Assembly (NCBI GenBank): GCA_964641965.1
Contig: CAZXLD010000003.1
Coordinates: 62,001-126,000 of the forward strand
Source of the DNA: JAJDFU01 sp964641965
GTDB taxonomy: Bacteria; Bacteroidota; Bacteroidia; Chitinophagales; Saprospiraceae
Direction: 5' to 3'
Length of the DNA: 64,000 nucleotides
The translations under genes and the position numbers were made by a program. Each line of letters opens with the position of its first letter. Position 1 is the stretch's first letter. Below, one piece after another: positions 16,764-25,544 of the stretch. The notes below the pieces were generated by a model. The model ran no database searches, was not told the DNA's origin, and saw only the letters and a program-made list of their open reading frames with translations.

Positions 16764-19700
16764 CTAATTTTTCTGGACTTCAATTCTAAGCTCTAGTCCA
16801 TCCGGAAGCTCTGTAGGCTCTCCCTTTTTCAACCCTTCCACCAGGTCAAATTCATCGGCTAGGACTTCTTGCTTTACGTAATCCGAAAAGTATTGGTAGG
16901 CAGGTTCCACGGCGGTATCCCTTTCTAATTGAACCCGAATGCGATCTGTGACCTCAAGCCCTTGGTTCTTTCGTATATTTTGAATTCGGTTTACCAATTC
17001 GCGCGCCATTCCCTCTGCGAGTAGTTGATCATCCAGTGATACATCAAGGGCTACTGTCAACCCTCCACTGGAAGCAACCAACCACCCGGGGATATCTTCC
17101 GTGAGGATCTCAAAGTCTTCCAGGCCGAGTTCTACTTCTTCGCCATCAAGATTAAGCGAATAAGTACCGCTCTTTTCCAGGGTGGCAATATCTTCCTGAT
17201 CCATTTGGGCAATGGCTTTGGCGGCTACCTTCATCTGTTTGCCCAGTCGCTTTCCAAGCGTTTTAAAATTGGGTTTGATCTTCTTTTTGATGATGCCGGA
17301 AGCATCATCCACATATTCTACCCCTTTCACGTTGACTTCAGCCAGGATCAAAGGCTCAACCTGTTCCACCCGAGTTTGAAAGTCTGGATCCAAAACAGGA
17401 AGGAGAATTTTTTGAAGCGGTTGGCGAACTCGGATTTTCTCTTTTTTTCGAAGGCTTAAAATAAGAGAACTGATCTCCTGGGCGTATGCCATTCGCTTCT
17501 CCAGTTCCAGGTCAATATATTCTTGGGTCCCGTCAGGCATCCGGCTGAGGTGTACAGATTCAAATTCAGATGTGAGGTTTCGGTACAACCAATCACTAAA
17601 GAAAGGGGCCACAGGAGCCATCAACTGGCTTACAGTGACTAAACAGGTATGTAAAGTCTCGTAAGCAGATTGTTTATCTGCCGACATGCTCCCTTTCCAA
17701 AAACGCCTTCTGGAGAGCCGAACGTACCAATTGCTCAAGTGCTCATCCACAAAATTCATCACCGATCTGGTTGCCTGGGTAGGCTCATAATCCAGATAGG
17801 CCTGATTGACCTCTTGGGCAAGACTATTTAGCTTTGACAATATCCAGCGGTCCATCTCTGGACGGTCCGGATAGGGAATTGGACCTTTGGTCCCAACCTT
17901 AACGGCGTCTACGTTTGCATAAAGTGCAAAAAAGGAATAAGTATTGTACAGGGTTCCAAAAAACTTCCGCCGAACTTCATCCAGTCCTGCCAGGTCAAAT
18001 TTCAGGTTGTCCCAGGGCTGGGCGTTAGAAATCATATACCAACGGGTGGCGTCGGCTCCGTATTTGGCCAGGGTTTCAAATGGCTCTACTGCATTACCGA
18101 GTCGCTTGGACATCTTGACTCCGTTCTTATCCAGAACCAGGCCATTGGAAACTACATTTCGGTAGGCCACTTGATCGAAGGCCATGGTCGCAATTGCATG
18201 CAAAGTGTAAAACCACCCCCTGGTTTGGTCAACCCCTTCGGCGATGAAGTCGGCAGGGAATGCTTGTTCAAACTTGTCTTCATTTTCAAATGGGTAATGC
18301 CACTGAGCATAAGGCATAGAACCAGAGTCAAACCAGACATCGATCAGATCCGCTTCCCGGAAGAGCAGTTCCTTTGATTTCCCAACCAAAACAACCTGGT
18401 CGATATAAGGTCTATGTAAATCGAAGGTCGGGTCCCCATGTTCATTGTCAGGTTGTGTTTTACCCAACTGAAGTTGCTCCAGATAGGATATATTGACTTC
18501 TTCTTGCTCTTTCGAAAGCAATCCTGAACCAATGGCCTGCTTCAAACTCGTTTCCAATTCGGCTATAGAACCAATACAAACCTCTTCACCCCCATCCACA
18601 CTTCTCCAAATCGGCAATGGTATTCCCCAATACCGGGATCTTGATAAATTCCAATCCTGCAGGTTCTCCAACCACTTCCCAAATCTGCCTTCACCGGTGG
18701 AAGCCGGTTTCCAATGAATCGTTTCATTGAGCTCAAACATGCGCTCCTTGAGGGTGGAAGTGCGGATAAACCAGCTATCCAGTGGATAGTAAAGCACCGG
18801 CCGATCTGTACGCCAGCAGTGCGGATAACTGTGCACGTATTTTTCAGAGAGGAAAAGTTTGTTTTCCTCTTTTAGCTTGATCACGATATCCACATCTACG
18901 GGCCGGTCTTCATCTTGCCCATAATCCTTCACGTATCGCCCGGCAAAATCAGTTACTTCGGGCACAAACCGCCCTTTCTTATCCACGAGCGGGGCTGGAT
19001 TACCGTACTCGTCCCGAACCAGGATAGCAGGGATGTTGTTCTCCACTGCTACCCGGAAGTCATCGGCACCAAAGGTAGGGGATGTGTGCACAATGCCCGT
19101 TCCATCCTCTGTGGTGACAAAATCCCCAGCGATGACTCGAAAAGCGGGCTTCTCCGGCTTAACATAAGGGAGCAATTGCTCGTACTCCCAACCCACCATT
19201 TCACGGCCTTTAAATTCACTTTCGATGCCGAGATAGGGAATGGGTTTGTTCCCTGGTTTGAGATCACCTGGTTTGAGGTTGGGCTGTTCTTCGGAGAAAT
19301 AGGTCCCCATGCGGTCTTTGGCCAGGATCACGGAGGTCGGTTTTCCGGTATATCGGTTGAAGGTCTTTACTTTAACATAGTCTATATCCTCGCCCACCGT
19401 GAGCGCAGCATTCGCTGGTAGCGTCCAGGGAGTGGTGGTCCAGGCCAGGATATATTCATCGGCTTTTCCCTTGATTTTGAACTGGGCTACAGCAGAGGTA
19501 TCGCTGATCTCCTTGTAAGCCCCAGGCATATTCAGCTCGTGCGAACTCAGTCCTGTCCCTGCTGCCGGAGAATAGGGTTGTATCGTATACCACTTGTAAA
19601 GAAGGCCTTTGTCATACAAGCGCTTGAGCAGCCACCAGACGGATTCAATGTATGCATTCTCGTAGGTAATATAAGGCTGCTCCAGATCTACCCAATACCC

Positions 19701-20114
19701 CATCTTACGTGTCAAGTCATCCCAGAGGTCCTTGTAGCGCATGACAGTGGCCCGGCATTGACGGTTGTATTCATCTACCGAAATGGTTTTGCCAATATCT
19801 TCTTTGGTAATGCCCAGTTCTTTTTCAACGCTAAGCTCAATGGGAAGGCCGTGGGTATCCCAGCCCCCCTTACGCTCTACCCGCTTCCCAAGCATGGTGT
19901 GATAGCGACAAAATAGATCCTTTATCGTGCGGGCCATTACGTGGTGAATGCCGGGCTTTCCATTTGCAGAAGGCGGACCCTCATAAAAGACGAAGCTGTT
20001 GTCAGGGTCCCTTTCTTCAACACTTTTTTGGAAGATTTTGGATGCTTCCCAAAAGGCTAGGATTTCTTGATCTATTGTAGCAAGATCGAGCTTTTTATAT
20101 TCTGGATAAGCCAT
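16764..20114 (-). CDS. ileS: Isoleucyl-tRNA synthetase, IleRS2-like with swapped GxHH signature
   Basis: 1116 residues from the ATG at 20114; a TTG two codons upstream is possible but less likely. This class I synthetase charges tRNA-Ile. In the Rossmann domain the normal HxGH signature is replaced by GIHH (residues 55-58, in PSANGKPGIHHVM). The KMSKS loop is kept as NGVKMSKRLGN. The editing (CP1) domain is present, with WTTTPWTLPANAAL and GTGIVHTSPTFGADDF. The long C-terminal region is of the eukaryote-like type and lacks the terminal Zn-finger of E. coli IleRS. The GxHH form has been described in a subset of IleRS2 enzymes as giving extreme mupirocin resistance; that this enzyme behaves so is inference. 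Confidence 0.95.
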   Translation of the reverse strand: MAYPEYKKLDLATIDQEILAFWEASKIFQKSVEERDPDNSFVFYEGPPSANGKPGIHHVMARTIKDLFCRYHTMLGKRVERKGGWDTHGLPIELSVEKELGITKEDIGKTISVDEYNRQCRATVMRYKDLWDDLTRKMGYWVDLEQPYITYENAYIESVWWLLKRLYDKGLLYKWYTIQPYSPAAGTGLSSHELNMPGAYKEISDTSAVAQFKIKGKADEYILAWTTTPWTLPANAALTVGEDIDYVKVKTFNRYTGKPTSVILAKDRMGTYFSEEQPNLKPGDLKPGNKPIPYLGIESEFKGREMVGWEYEQLLPYVKPEKPAFRVIAGDFVTTEDGTGIVHTSPTFGADDFRVAVENNIPAILVRDEYGNPAPLVDKKGRFVPEVTDFAGRYVKDYGQDEDRPVDVDIVIKLKEENKLFLSEKYVHSYPHCWRTDRPVLYYPLDSWFIRTSTLKERMFELNETIHWKPASTGEGRFGKWLENLQDWNLSRSRYWGIPLPIWRSVDGGEEVCIGSIAELETSLKQAIGSGLLSKEQEEVNISYLEQLQLGKTQPDNEHGDPTFDLHRPYIDQVVLVGKSKELLFREADLIDVWFDSGSMPYAQWHYPFENEDKFEQAFPADFIAEGVDQTRGWFYTLHAIATMAFDQVAYRNVVSNGLVLDKNGVKMSKRLGNAVEPFETLAKYGADATRWYMISNAQPWDNLKFDLAGLDEVRRKFFGTLYNTYSFFALYANVDAVKVGTKGPIPYPDRPEMDRWILSKLNSLAQEVNQAYLDYEPTQATRSVMNFVDEHLSNWYVRLSRRRFWKGSMSADKQSAYETLHTCLVTVSQLMAPVAPFFSDWLYRNLTSEFESVHLSRMPDGTQEYIDLELEKRMAYAQEISSLILSLRKKEKIRVRQPLQKILLPVLDPDFQTRVEQVEPLILAEVNVKGVEYVDDASGIIKKKIKPNFKTLGKRLGKQMKVAAKAIAQMDQEDIATLEKSGTYSLNLDGEEVELGLEDFEILTEDIPGWLVASSGGLTVALDVSLDDQLLAEGMARELVNRIQNIRKNQGLEVTDRIRVQLERDTAVEPAYQYFSDYVKQEVLADEFDLVEGLKKGEPTELPDGLELRIEVQKN

Positions 20115-20277
20115 GCGCAATTCTACGAGATGTTCAAAAGGAGTTGCAAAAATACAGTTCTTGCCGATCTTCTCTAGGTATCTGCAAAAGCCGATTTATC
20201 AGCCTAATCTTAATCGCAGAACAATTGGTTCCCTATAGCTGATTTTAGTTTTAAGAAAAAAGTAAAATTTGCATACC

Positions 20278-20292
20278 GGTTTGGTACAAACC
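20278..20292. promoter_or_regulatory. Small perfect dyad between ileS and the DUF3299-like gene
   Basis: GGTTTG-GTA-CAAACC, a 6-bp inverted repeat in the 220-bp divergent intergenic region. It could be a hairpin in the leader of the downstream gene or a protein-binding site. It may equally be chance. Confidence 0.25.
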
Positions 20293-20334
20293 ATTTAGCC
20301 GACAAACTTGTCTTACCAATACATAATAACAGCT

Positions 20335-20784
20335 ATGAAGACGATTCAGGTCCTCCTCGTTACTTTTTTCTTTTGCGCTGCAGCTATTGCTATACATGCC
20401 CAGGAAAATGCCTGGATGACTTTGTCTAAAGTTTCTTTCAAAAAAGAATATGACGAACTCCTGGGTTTCAAGGTAGACAAGCCGGTCTTTAGCGAAACGT
20501 TGCAAAAAATGGATGGCAAAACGATTCGGATTAAAGGTTACATCATTCCTGTTGAAGGGTACAAAAACCACACTGAATTCATTTTATCTGCCTTTCCCTA
20601 TAGCATGTGCTTTTTCTGTGGCGGTGCCGGTCCGGAAACAGTAATGGAAGTAAAGACTATAACACCGGTAAAATATACTGCCCATCAAATTATCCTATCG
20701 GGAAAGCTAGTTCTCAACGCATCTGATGTAAATCGATTGATGTATGCCCTGGAGGATGCAGAATTGGTAGATAGCCTGGAGTAA
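20335..20784 (+). CDS. Exported DUF3299-like protein
   Basis: 149 residues from the ATG at 20335; an upstream in-frame start would put nine polar residues before the signal peptide. The signal peptide (about 2-21, ending IAIHA) precedes a small OB-like domain with WMTLSKVSFKK, DGKTIRIKGYIIPVEG and the Cys cluster SMCFFCGGAGPETVMEV. This matches the layout of DUF3299 proteins, which are exported and have a short Cys-containing metal-site-like loop. Function is not established. A possible metallochaperone or metal-stress role is inference. It is a single gene, convergent with scpA. Confidence 0.65.
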   Translation: MKTIQVLLVTFFFCAAAIAIHAQENAWMTLSKVSFKKEYDELLGFKVDKPVFSETLQKMDGKTIRIKGYIIPVEGYKNHTEFILSAFPYSMCFFCGGAGPETVMEVKTITPVKYTAHQIILSGKLVLNASDVNRLMYALEDAELVDSLE

Positions 20785-20795
20785 GAGGAAACCAG

Positions 20796-21533
20796 TTACG
20801 ACAGTTCCAACCACAGATTATTTATGCCTTCCCCTTCAGTAATCTGAACCTGGCCCAGGTTTATCATTTCCAGCATGGCCAGGAAAGTAACAATGGCATG
20901 GATGCGGTTCTGGCAATTGTCAAAAACAGCTTTAAAATCGGCTCGACCTGATGTTCGTATTTGCTTGAGGATATGCACTTGCTGGTCTTCAATGGTGTAG
21001 TTGAACTGAACGATTCGATGTACCCGGCCCGGTTGCCGGTCCTTAAAATTATCCAGCACCTTTTCATAGGCCCTTAAGAGCTTAAATAAAGTAAGAGATT
21101 CCAATTCCTGATCGGCGAGGGCCTGGTTGGCAATTTTACGAAGCTCGGAGGCGGTATTTCCTCGACTCACCTGCTGACCGCGCCGTAGCTCCATGTCACG
21201 AAGCTCATCTAAGACACTCTTTACTTGTTTGTATTCCAACAATCGCTGGACCAACTCTTCGCGTGGATCAATCAGGTTGCCTTCCTCATCCAAAGGCTGC
21301 CGGGGCAACAACATCTTTGCCTTTATACGGCAAAGGGTAGCAGCTACCAGGATAAACTCACTAGCCAAATCGATATTCATCTTTTCCATCTGGTGGATGT
21401 AAGCCAGAAAGTCATCCGTGATTTGGGCAATAGGAATATCGTTGATATCCAATTCGTCCCGCTCAATGAAAAAGAGCAATAGGTCGAACGGACCTTCAAA
21501 TTGAGCTAACTTTATCGTATAGGTCTCTGCCAT
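20796..21533 (-). CDS. scpA: Segregation and condensation protein ScpA
   Basis: 245 residues. The N-terminal domain starts with FEGPFDLLLFFIERDELDINDIPIAQITDDFLAYI, the hallmark of ScpA kleisins. It is followed by LASEFILVAATLCRIKAKMLLP, a variable linker and a C-terminal winged-helix domain (FLAMLEMINLGQVQITEG). ScpA bridges the heads of the SMC dimer with ScpB to compact and segregate chromosomes. scpB and smc are not in the window. The gene stands alone, convergent with the DUF3299-like gene and divergent from the rsmI-like gene. Confidence 0.95.
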   Translation of the reverse strand: MAETYTIKLAQFEGPFDLLLFFIERDELDINDIPIAQITDDFLAYIHQMEKMNIDLASEFILVAATLCRIKAKMLLPRQPLDEEGNLIDPREELVQRLLEYKQVKSVLDELRDMELRRGQQVSRGNTASELRKIANQALADQELESLTLFKLLRAYEKVLDNFKDRQPGRVHRIVQFNYTIEDQQVHILKQIRTSGRADFKAVFDNCQNRIHAIVTFLAMLEMINLGQVQITEGEGINNLWLELS

Positions 21534-21657
21534 GGCCTTACAAGGTACGCCATATTCAAAGGTCTTAAAGCATAAAAATTTCCACCTGTTTCCACAACCC
21601 GGTTGTTGATAATGAAAAGATCTGTTTCCTTACAGGCTACATAATCTGTAATGCCCT

Positions 21658-22365
21658 ATGGCTACCTTATTTCTGATTCCAACTCCATTGGGAGAAGAAG
21701 GGCTTGAAGCCTTGCCGTCACAAGTCCTTGAAGTGATTCACCGCCTTGATTTTTTCATTGTTGAACGTGCAAAAACAACCCGTCATTTTCTGAAAAAAAG
21801 TGGATTTCCACGTCCGCTCCAAGAATTAACGCTATTTGAACTCAACAAAAGAACTACGGAAGAAGAAAAGGAGGCTTTTCTGAAGCCCGCTCTGAATCAT
21901 GGTTTTGATATAGGTCTGATGTCGGAAGCGGGTTGCCCAGGGGTTGCAGACCCTGGAGCAACAATAGTCCAGCGGGCTCATCAATTGGGTATCCGTGTGG
22001 TACCCATGGTTGGGCCTTCATCCATCCTACTCGCTCTAATGGCTAGCGGAATGAGTGGTCAGCAATTTGCTTTCCACGGGTATCTTTCGCCCAAACGGCC
22101 CCAACTGATTCGCGACTTGAAACGATTAGAACAGGAATCGATGCGCATGGGGCAAACCCAAATCTTCATGGAAACACCCTATCGGAATAGCCAGATCCTG
22201 GAAGAGGCAATGAAACACCTGGCACCCTCTACCTTATTTGGGGTTGCGGCGGACCTAACCTTACCCACTGCCTATACGGCAACCTTTAGAGTTGCGACTT
22301 GGAGGAAACGAAAATTACCCAAACTACACAAGAGGCCGACCGTTTTTACTCTCTTTGCAGGATAA
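21658..22365 (+). CDS. RsmI-like SAM-dependent methyltransferase (tetrapyrrole methylase fold)
   Basis: 235 residues, ATG start at 21658. The family's start TLFLIPTPLGEE is followed by FFIVERAKTTRHFLKKSG, the glycine-rich IGLMSEAGCPGVADPGA loop and VVPMVGPSSILLALMASGMSGQQFAFHGYLSPK. A substrate-side MGQTQIFMETPYRNSQIL segment comes later. RsmI methylates the 2'-O of C1402 in 16S rRNA. This protein is of the short Bacteroidota branch (canonical RsmI about 285 residues), so the exact target is inferred. Cytoplasmic. A TAnnTTTG box lies just after the stop for nadA. Confidence 0.82.
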   Translation: MATLFLIPTPLGEEGLEALPSQVLEVIHRLDFFIVERAKTTRHFLKKSGFPRPLQELTLFELNKRTTEEEKEAFLKPALNHGFDIGLMSEAGCPGVADPGATIVQRAHQLGIRVVPMVGPSSILLALMASGMSGQQFAFHGYLSPKRPQLIRDLKRLEQESMRMGQTQIFMETPYRNSQILEEAMKHLAPSTLFGVAADLTLPTAYTATFRVATWRKRKLPKLHKRPTVFTLFAG

Positions 22366-22393
22366 ATTACTGGAAGTAGAAATAAGAGATCTT

Positions 22394-22429
22394 TACCTTT
22401 GAAAGAACTGCAACCCCTTCTTTGGGGTT
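22394..22429 (+). promoter_or_regulatory. nadA promoter -7 box and leader hairpin
   Basis: TACCTTTG at 22394-22401 matches the Bacteroidota -7 consensus; no good -33 TTG was found at the usual distance. Eleven bases downstream the leader holds an AACCCC/GGGGTT stem (22412-22417 with 22424-22429, loop TTCTTT). The nadA ATG is at 22452. The stem could affect translation; no T-run follows it. Confidence 0.4.
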
Positions 22430-22451
22430 TGCCTATAAAGTACCTAACGAT

Positions 22452-23477
22452 ATGGAAAATATAGCCTTAGCTACTCAAAATTTAGAGGCCAAAGGATTCC
22501 TGGATATAGACGTAGATCCTACCCTCGATCTATTTGAAGAGATTGAAAAGTTAAAAAAAGAAAAGAACGCCATTATCCTGGCCCACTATTACCAAGAGCC
22601 TGATATCCAAGATATTGCAGACTATATTGGCGACAGCTTGGGCCTGTCCCAACAGGCAGCGGAGACAGATGCAGATATTATTGTCTTCGCCGGGGTTCAC
22701 TTTATGGCCGAGACTGCTAAAATGCTCTCTCCGGATAAAAAAGTATTGCTGCCGGACCTAAAAGCCGGGTGCTCCCTTGCCGATTCCTGCCCCCCTCCCT
22801 TATTCCGAAAATTCAAGGAAAAATATCCGGATCACATAGTAGTTAGCTACATCAATTGCACCGCTGAACTAAAAACCCTGACCGATATTTGTTGTACTTC
22901 TACCAATGCCTTGGCGATTATTAACAGCATCCCGGAAGATCAGCCGATCATCTTTGCACCGGACATCAATTTGGGCAGGTACCTGGTGAAAAAAACAGGA
23001 CGGGATATGGTCCTTTGGAATGGCACCTGCATGGTACATGAGATTTTTTCAGCCGAGAAGATCACCAAACTTATGATCCGTCATCCGGAAGCCAAGCTAA
23101 TTGCCCACCCGGAATGTGAAGCCCATATTCTAGAACGAGCGGATTTTATCGGATCTACCACCGGCCTGCTCAATTTCACTAAAGAGGACCCTGGAAAGGT
23201 ATTCATTGTGGCTACAGAGGCTGGTATTCTTCACCAAATGCAAAAAGCATCTCCGAATAAGGTCTTTATTCCCGCTCCACCCAATAACACCTGCGCCTGC
23301 AACGAGTGTCCACATATGAAGCGGAACACCATCGAAAAGCTCTATCTGTGCATGAAATACGAACAGCCGGAGATCATCTTGCCGGATTGGGTTATTGAAC
23401 AAGGAGTGGCCAGTATTGACCGCATGTTGGAAGTATCTGCCAAAGCAGGGCTCCTCGGCAAGCAACCGGCGGACTAG
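22452..23477 (+). CDS. nadA: Quinolinate synthase NadA
   Basis: 341 residues from the ATG at 22452; an upstream in-frame TTG at 22422 would fall inside the leader hairpin. NadA condenses iminoaspartate with dihydroxyacetone phosphate to quinolinate in NAD synthesis, using a [4Fe-4S] cluster. Visible landmarks are AIILAHYYQEPDIQDIADYIGDS, the first cluster Cys region (KAGCSLADSC), NCTAELK, LWNGTCMVHE, HPECEAH and the C-terminal CACNECPHM. It is type A/B full length. nadB and nadC are not nearby. It ends 100 bp before a decayed permease gene. Confidence 0.96.
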   Translation: MENIALATQNLEAKGFLDIDVDPTLDLFEEIEKLKKEKNAIILAHYYQEPDIQDIADYIGDSLGLSQQAAETDADIIVFAGVHFMAETAKMLSPDKKVLLPDLKAGCSLADSCPPPLFRKFKEKYPDHIVVSYINCTAELKTLTDICCTSTNALAIINSIPEDQPIIFAPDINLGRYLVKKTGRDMVLWNGTCMVHEIFSAEKITKLMIRHPEAKLIAHPECEAHILERADFIGSTTGLLNFTKEDPGKVFIVATEAGILHQMQKASPNKVFIPAPPNNTCACNECPHMKRNTIEKLYLCMKYEQPEIILPDWVIEQGVASIDRMLEVSAKAGLLGKQPAD

Positions 23478-23495
23478 AAGAACATATGAATATTC

Positions 23496-23548
23496 GAATG
23501 ACGAATACATGAATGACGAACTTCTTTAAATTCGATTGTTCGTCATTC
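23496..23548 (+). repeat. Short direct and inverted repeats after nadA (possible terminator/REP-like)
   Basis: GAATGACGAA occurs at 23496-23505 and 23511-23520. Its complement follows as GTTCGTCATTC at 23538-23548, giving an 11-bp perfect stem (23511-23521 with 23538-23548) with a 16-nt loop. It is followed by CTTTGTACTT rather than a T-run. It may terminate nadA or be a small palindromic repeat family. Confidence 0.45.
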
Positions 23549-23576
23549 CTTTGTACTTATACTCACCGTATTTTTA

Positions 23577-23904
23577 TCCAGAAAACTCGGTGCTCACATA
23601 ACCATTGACCAAAGCGAGCTCACAGATGAGATAGGAGAAGGGTCTTTGCCCTCCCTTTCCGCTGCGCTCTTGCCCTCACTCGTACCCGTATTGATGATTG
23701 CCACCGGAACTTTGCTTCCATTCCTGGGCATACAAGGTGAATGGGTGTTTTTTATCGGGAATCCAATGACAGCCTTGGCTATTGGAGCTTTGCTAGCTAT
23801 TGTTCTACTTCGGCCAGCTAACCCTCCGGTCATTCTCCCTGATCACTGGCCTACTGGGAGCGACGGTGCTGGTAGTCGTCCTTTTATTGAGTCTTCTTTT
23901 TTAG
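23577..23904 (+). pseudogene. Decayed GntP-family gluconate:H+ symporter remnant
   Basis: Frame 1 reads from about 23577 RKLGAHITI...LPSLSAALLPSLVPVLMIATGT...FFIGNPMTALAIGALLAIVLL. This resembles an internal stretch of GntP permeases. Frame 2 then reads from 23812 GQLTLRSFSLITGLLGATVL and VVVLLLSLLF to a TAG at 23904, which resembles the last GntP helix. The N-terminal part and the section between the two pieces are missing, and the frame changes between them. A continuous reading in frame 1 would end in an unlikely polar tail. The family assignment rests on my reading of the sequence and was not searched. Confidence 0.55.
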
Positions 23905-23950
23905 GTAAAGGAATGGGGAATAATGGAAAGATTCCTTAATTATTCATTCC

Positions 23951-25021
23951 TCAGGCAATCTCCCCGCCACAACTTGAGCCCGCTCCTGCAGTACACCCGT
24001 AGCAATGCTGGTTGAGGACAATGGAGCGATCCTTCAGGGACTCAATATCGAAGTCGTTCAGATGCTTACCTTTTGCTGCTACCTTCAGATCAAGCATCTG
24101 GTTAAAATCACAATCGTACAAGTAGCCATCCCAGCTCACGGAAATGGTATTCCGACACATGAGGCCGTCTACTGTTGCCGGATTGAAGGCATCAACCAGC
24201 TTCTGCATATACTCTTCATAATTGCCGCTCTCCAAGAGATAATCCAAGAAGCGGGCAATCGGAAGATTGGTAATCGCAAAGAGGTGGTTGAAGTCAATAT
24301 CGTACTTCCGCTTCAACTGCCGCTTGAATTCACTTTCCAAGGTCTCCTGGCCAGCGGGTAGAAAGGCCCCCGATGGGTTATACACCAAATGTAGTTCCAA
24401 TCCGGAACCGATCTTACCATACCCAACCGCATTAAGCATTTGCAAAGCCTTGATCGAATCTTCAAACACTCCGTCACCACGTTGGCTATCCGTTCGTTTC
24501 TTTGAGAAATAGGGTAGGGAAGAGACAACCTGAACCTTATGCTTGGCAAAGAATTCCGGCATGTCGTAGTACTTCGGATTAGCCACCAGGATAGTTAGGT
24601 TGCAGCGGTCAATTACCTGTTTCCCCAAAGCGGTCACCTTCTCTACAAACCACCGAAAATGAGGATTCATTTCAGGAGCACCGCCAGTAATATCCACCGT
24701 CCGTATGCTTGGAATGGATCGGATAATCTCCAGGCATCGCTCCAGCGTTGCTTTATCCATGTTCTCTTCTTTGCGGTCGGGTCCAGCATCTACATGGCAG
24801 TGGGCACAGGTCTGGTTGCACAATTTACCGATGTTGATCTGGAAAATTTCCAGAGTTGCCGGACGCAGGGGTTGGTGCCCCAGATTGGCCAAGCGATCCG
24901 AAAACCTGGGAAATTGTTCATCCACCACTTCTTTCCCATTCAGGACATCCAGCTGAAAAAAAGTATCTGAGAGTTCCGTTCCCCGGGATTTAAGCGACTT
25001 TGAGCGTTGTTTGATTGCCAT
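23951..25021 (-). CDS. arsS: Arsenosugar biosynthesis radical SAM protein ArsS
   Basis: 356 residues from the ATG at 25021; an upstream TTG at 25048 is a weaker start. The start AIKQRSKSLKSRGTELS is followed by the radical SAM cluster LCNQTCAHCHVDAGPDRKE (CX3CX2C). After it come TVDITGGAPEMNPHFRW and a C-terminal second Cys set ending HCYGCTAGAGSSCGG. These match ArsS, which adds the 5'-deoxyadenosyl group of SAM to dimethylarsinate-type substrates on the route to arsenosugars. It is last in a four-gene minus-strand cluster with an arsenite methyltransferase, a peroxidase-like protein and a glycosyltransferase. Confidence 0.9.
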   Translation of the reverse strand: MAIKQRSKSLKSRGTELSDTFFQLDVLNGKEVVDEQFPRFSDRLANLGHQPLRPATLEIFQINIGKLCNQTCAHCHVDAGPDRKEENMDKATLERCLEIIRSIPSIRTVDITGGAPEMNPHFRWFVEKVTALGKQVIDRCNLTILVANPKYYDMPEFFAKHKVQVVSSLPYFSKKRTDSQRGDGVFEDSIKALQMLNAVGYGKIGSGLELHLVYNPSGAFLPAGQETLESEFKRQLKRKYDIDFNHLFAITNLPIARFLDYLLESGNYEEYMQKLVDAFNPATVDGLMCRNTISVSWDGYLYDCDFNQMLDLKVAAKGKHLNDFDIESLKDRSIVLNQHCYGCTAGAGSSCGGEIA

Positions 25022-25123
25022 TTTTATGAAATGAATTGCCAGAGACAATGTGGTTGAAGATAGAGTGTGGGAATCCGTCTTGAATTATTGGGATACATGC
25101 CCGGATTCCCCTATTTGATTCTT

Positions 25124-25462
25124 TTACATCGAAAGTTTATCCGCGTGGTTCATCATTTGAACACTGTATACCAAGGTGGTACCTGCTTTAATGGCGGCGG
25201 CCACGTGCACGGCTTCCATCATTTGTTCTTCGTCGGCGCCTTTTTCCAGGCAGCCCGAGGTGTAGGCATCGATACAATACGGACATTGGATGGCATGAGC
25301 TACTGCCAAAGCAATCAAGGCCTTTTCTCTTTCAGTTAAAGCAGTATCGCCTTTAAAGACATTGCCGTACCATTCAAAAAACTTGCCTCCCATCTCTTCC
25401 TGAAACTCAGTGATATTGCCAAACTTTTTTAGATCCTTCGGATCGAAATATTTCTTTTCCAT
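25124..25462 (-). CDS. Arsenosugar-associated carboxymuconolactone decarboxylase/AhpD-like protein
   Basis: 112 residues, a single all-helical CMD domain with the redox CxxC and downstream His of AhpD-like proteins: CPYCIDAYTSGC, then MEAVHVAAAIKAG. The N-terminal KKYFDPKDLKKFGNITEFQ and C-terminal GTTLVYSVQMMNHA follow the form found beside ArsS/ArsM in other genomes. It probably works as a small peroxidase or thiol-disulfide partner in arsenosugar synthesis; the actual reaction is not established. It lies 100 bp upstream of arsS. Confidence 0.85.
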   Translation of the reverse strand: MEKKYFDPKDLKKFGNITEFQEEMGGKFFEWYGNVFKGDTALTEREKALIALAVAHAIQCPYCIDAYTSGCLEKGADEEQMMEAVHVAAAIKAGTTLVYSVQMMNHADKLSM

Positions 25463-25544
25463 GTGCTTAGATTGCGGCCCCTGTTAGAGTCCTTGTTTCG
25501 TTATATCCAGGTTAATCAACAATATTCAATCGTAAACCGAAAGA

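Noticed and set aside
20251..20571. Minus-strand frame across the DUF3299-like start
   Set aside because: It overlaps a gene with a clear signal peptide and family motif, and shows no domain itself.
23646..23939. A 97-residue small membrane protein
   Set aside because: The reading starts at an unlikely TTG, the family-like part has no N-terminus, and the final GntP-like helix is in another frame. A decayed gene explains this better.
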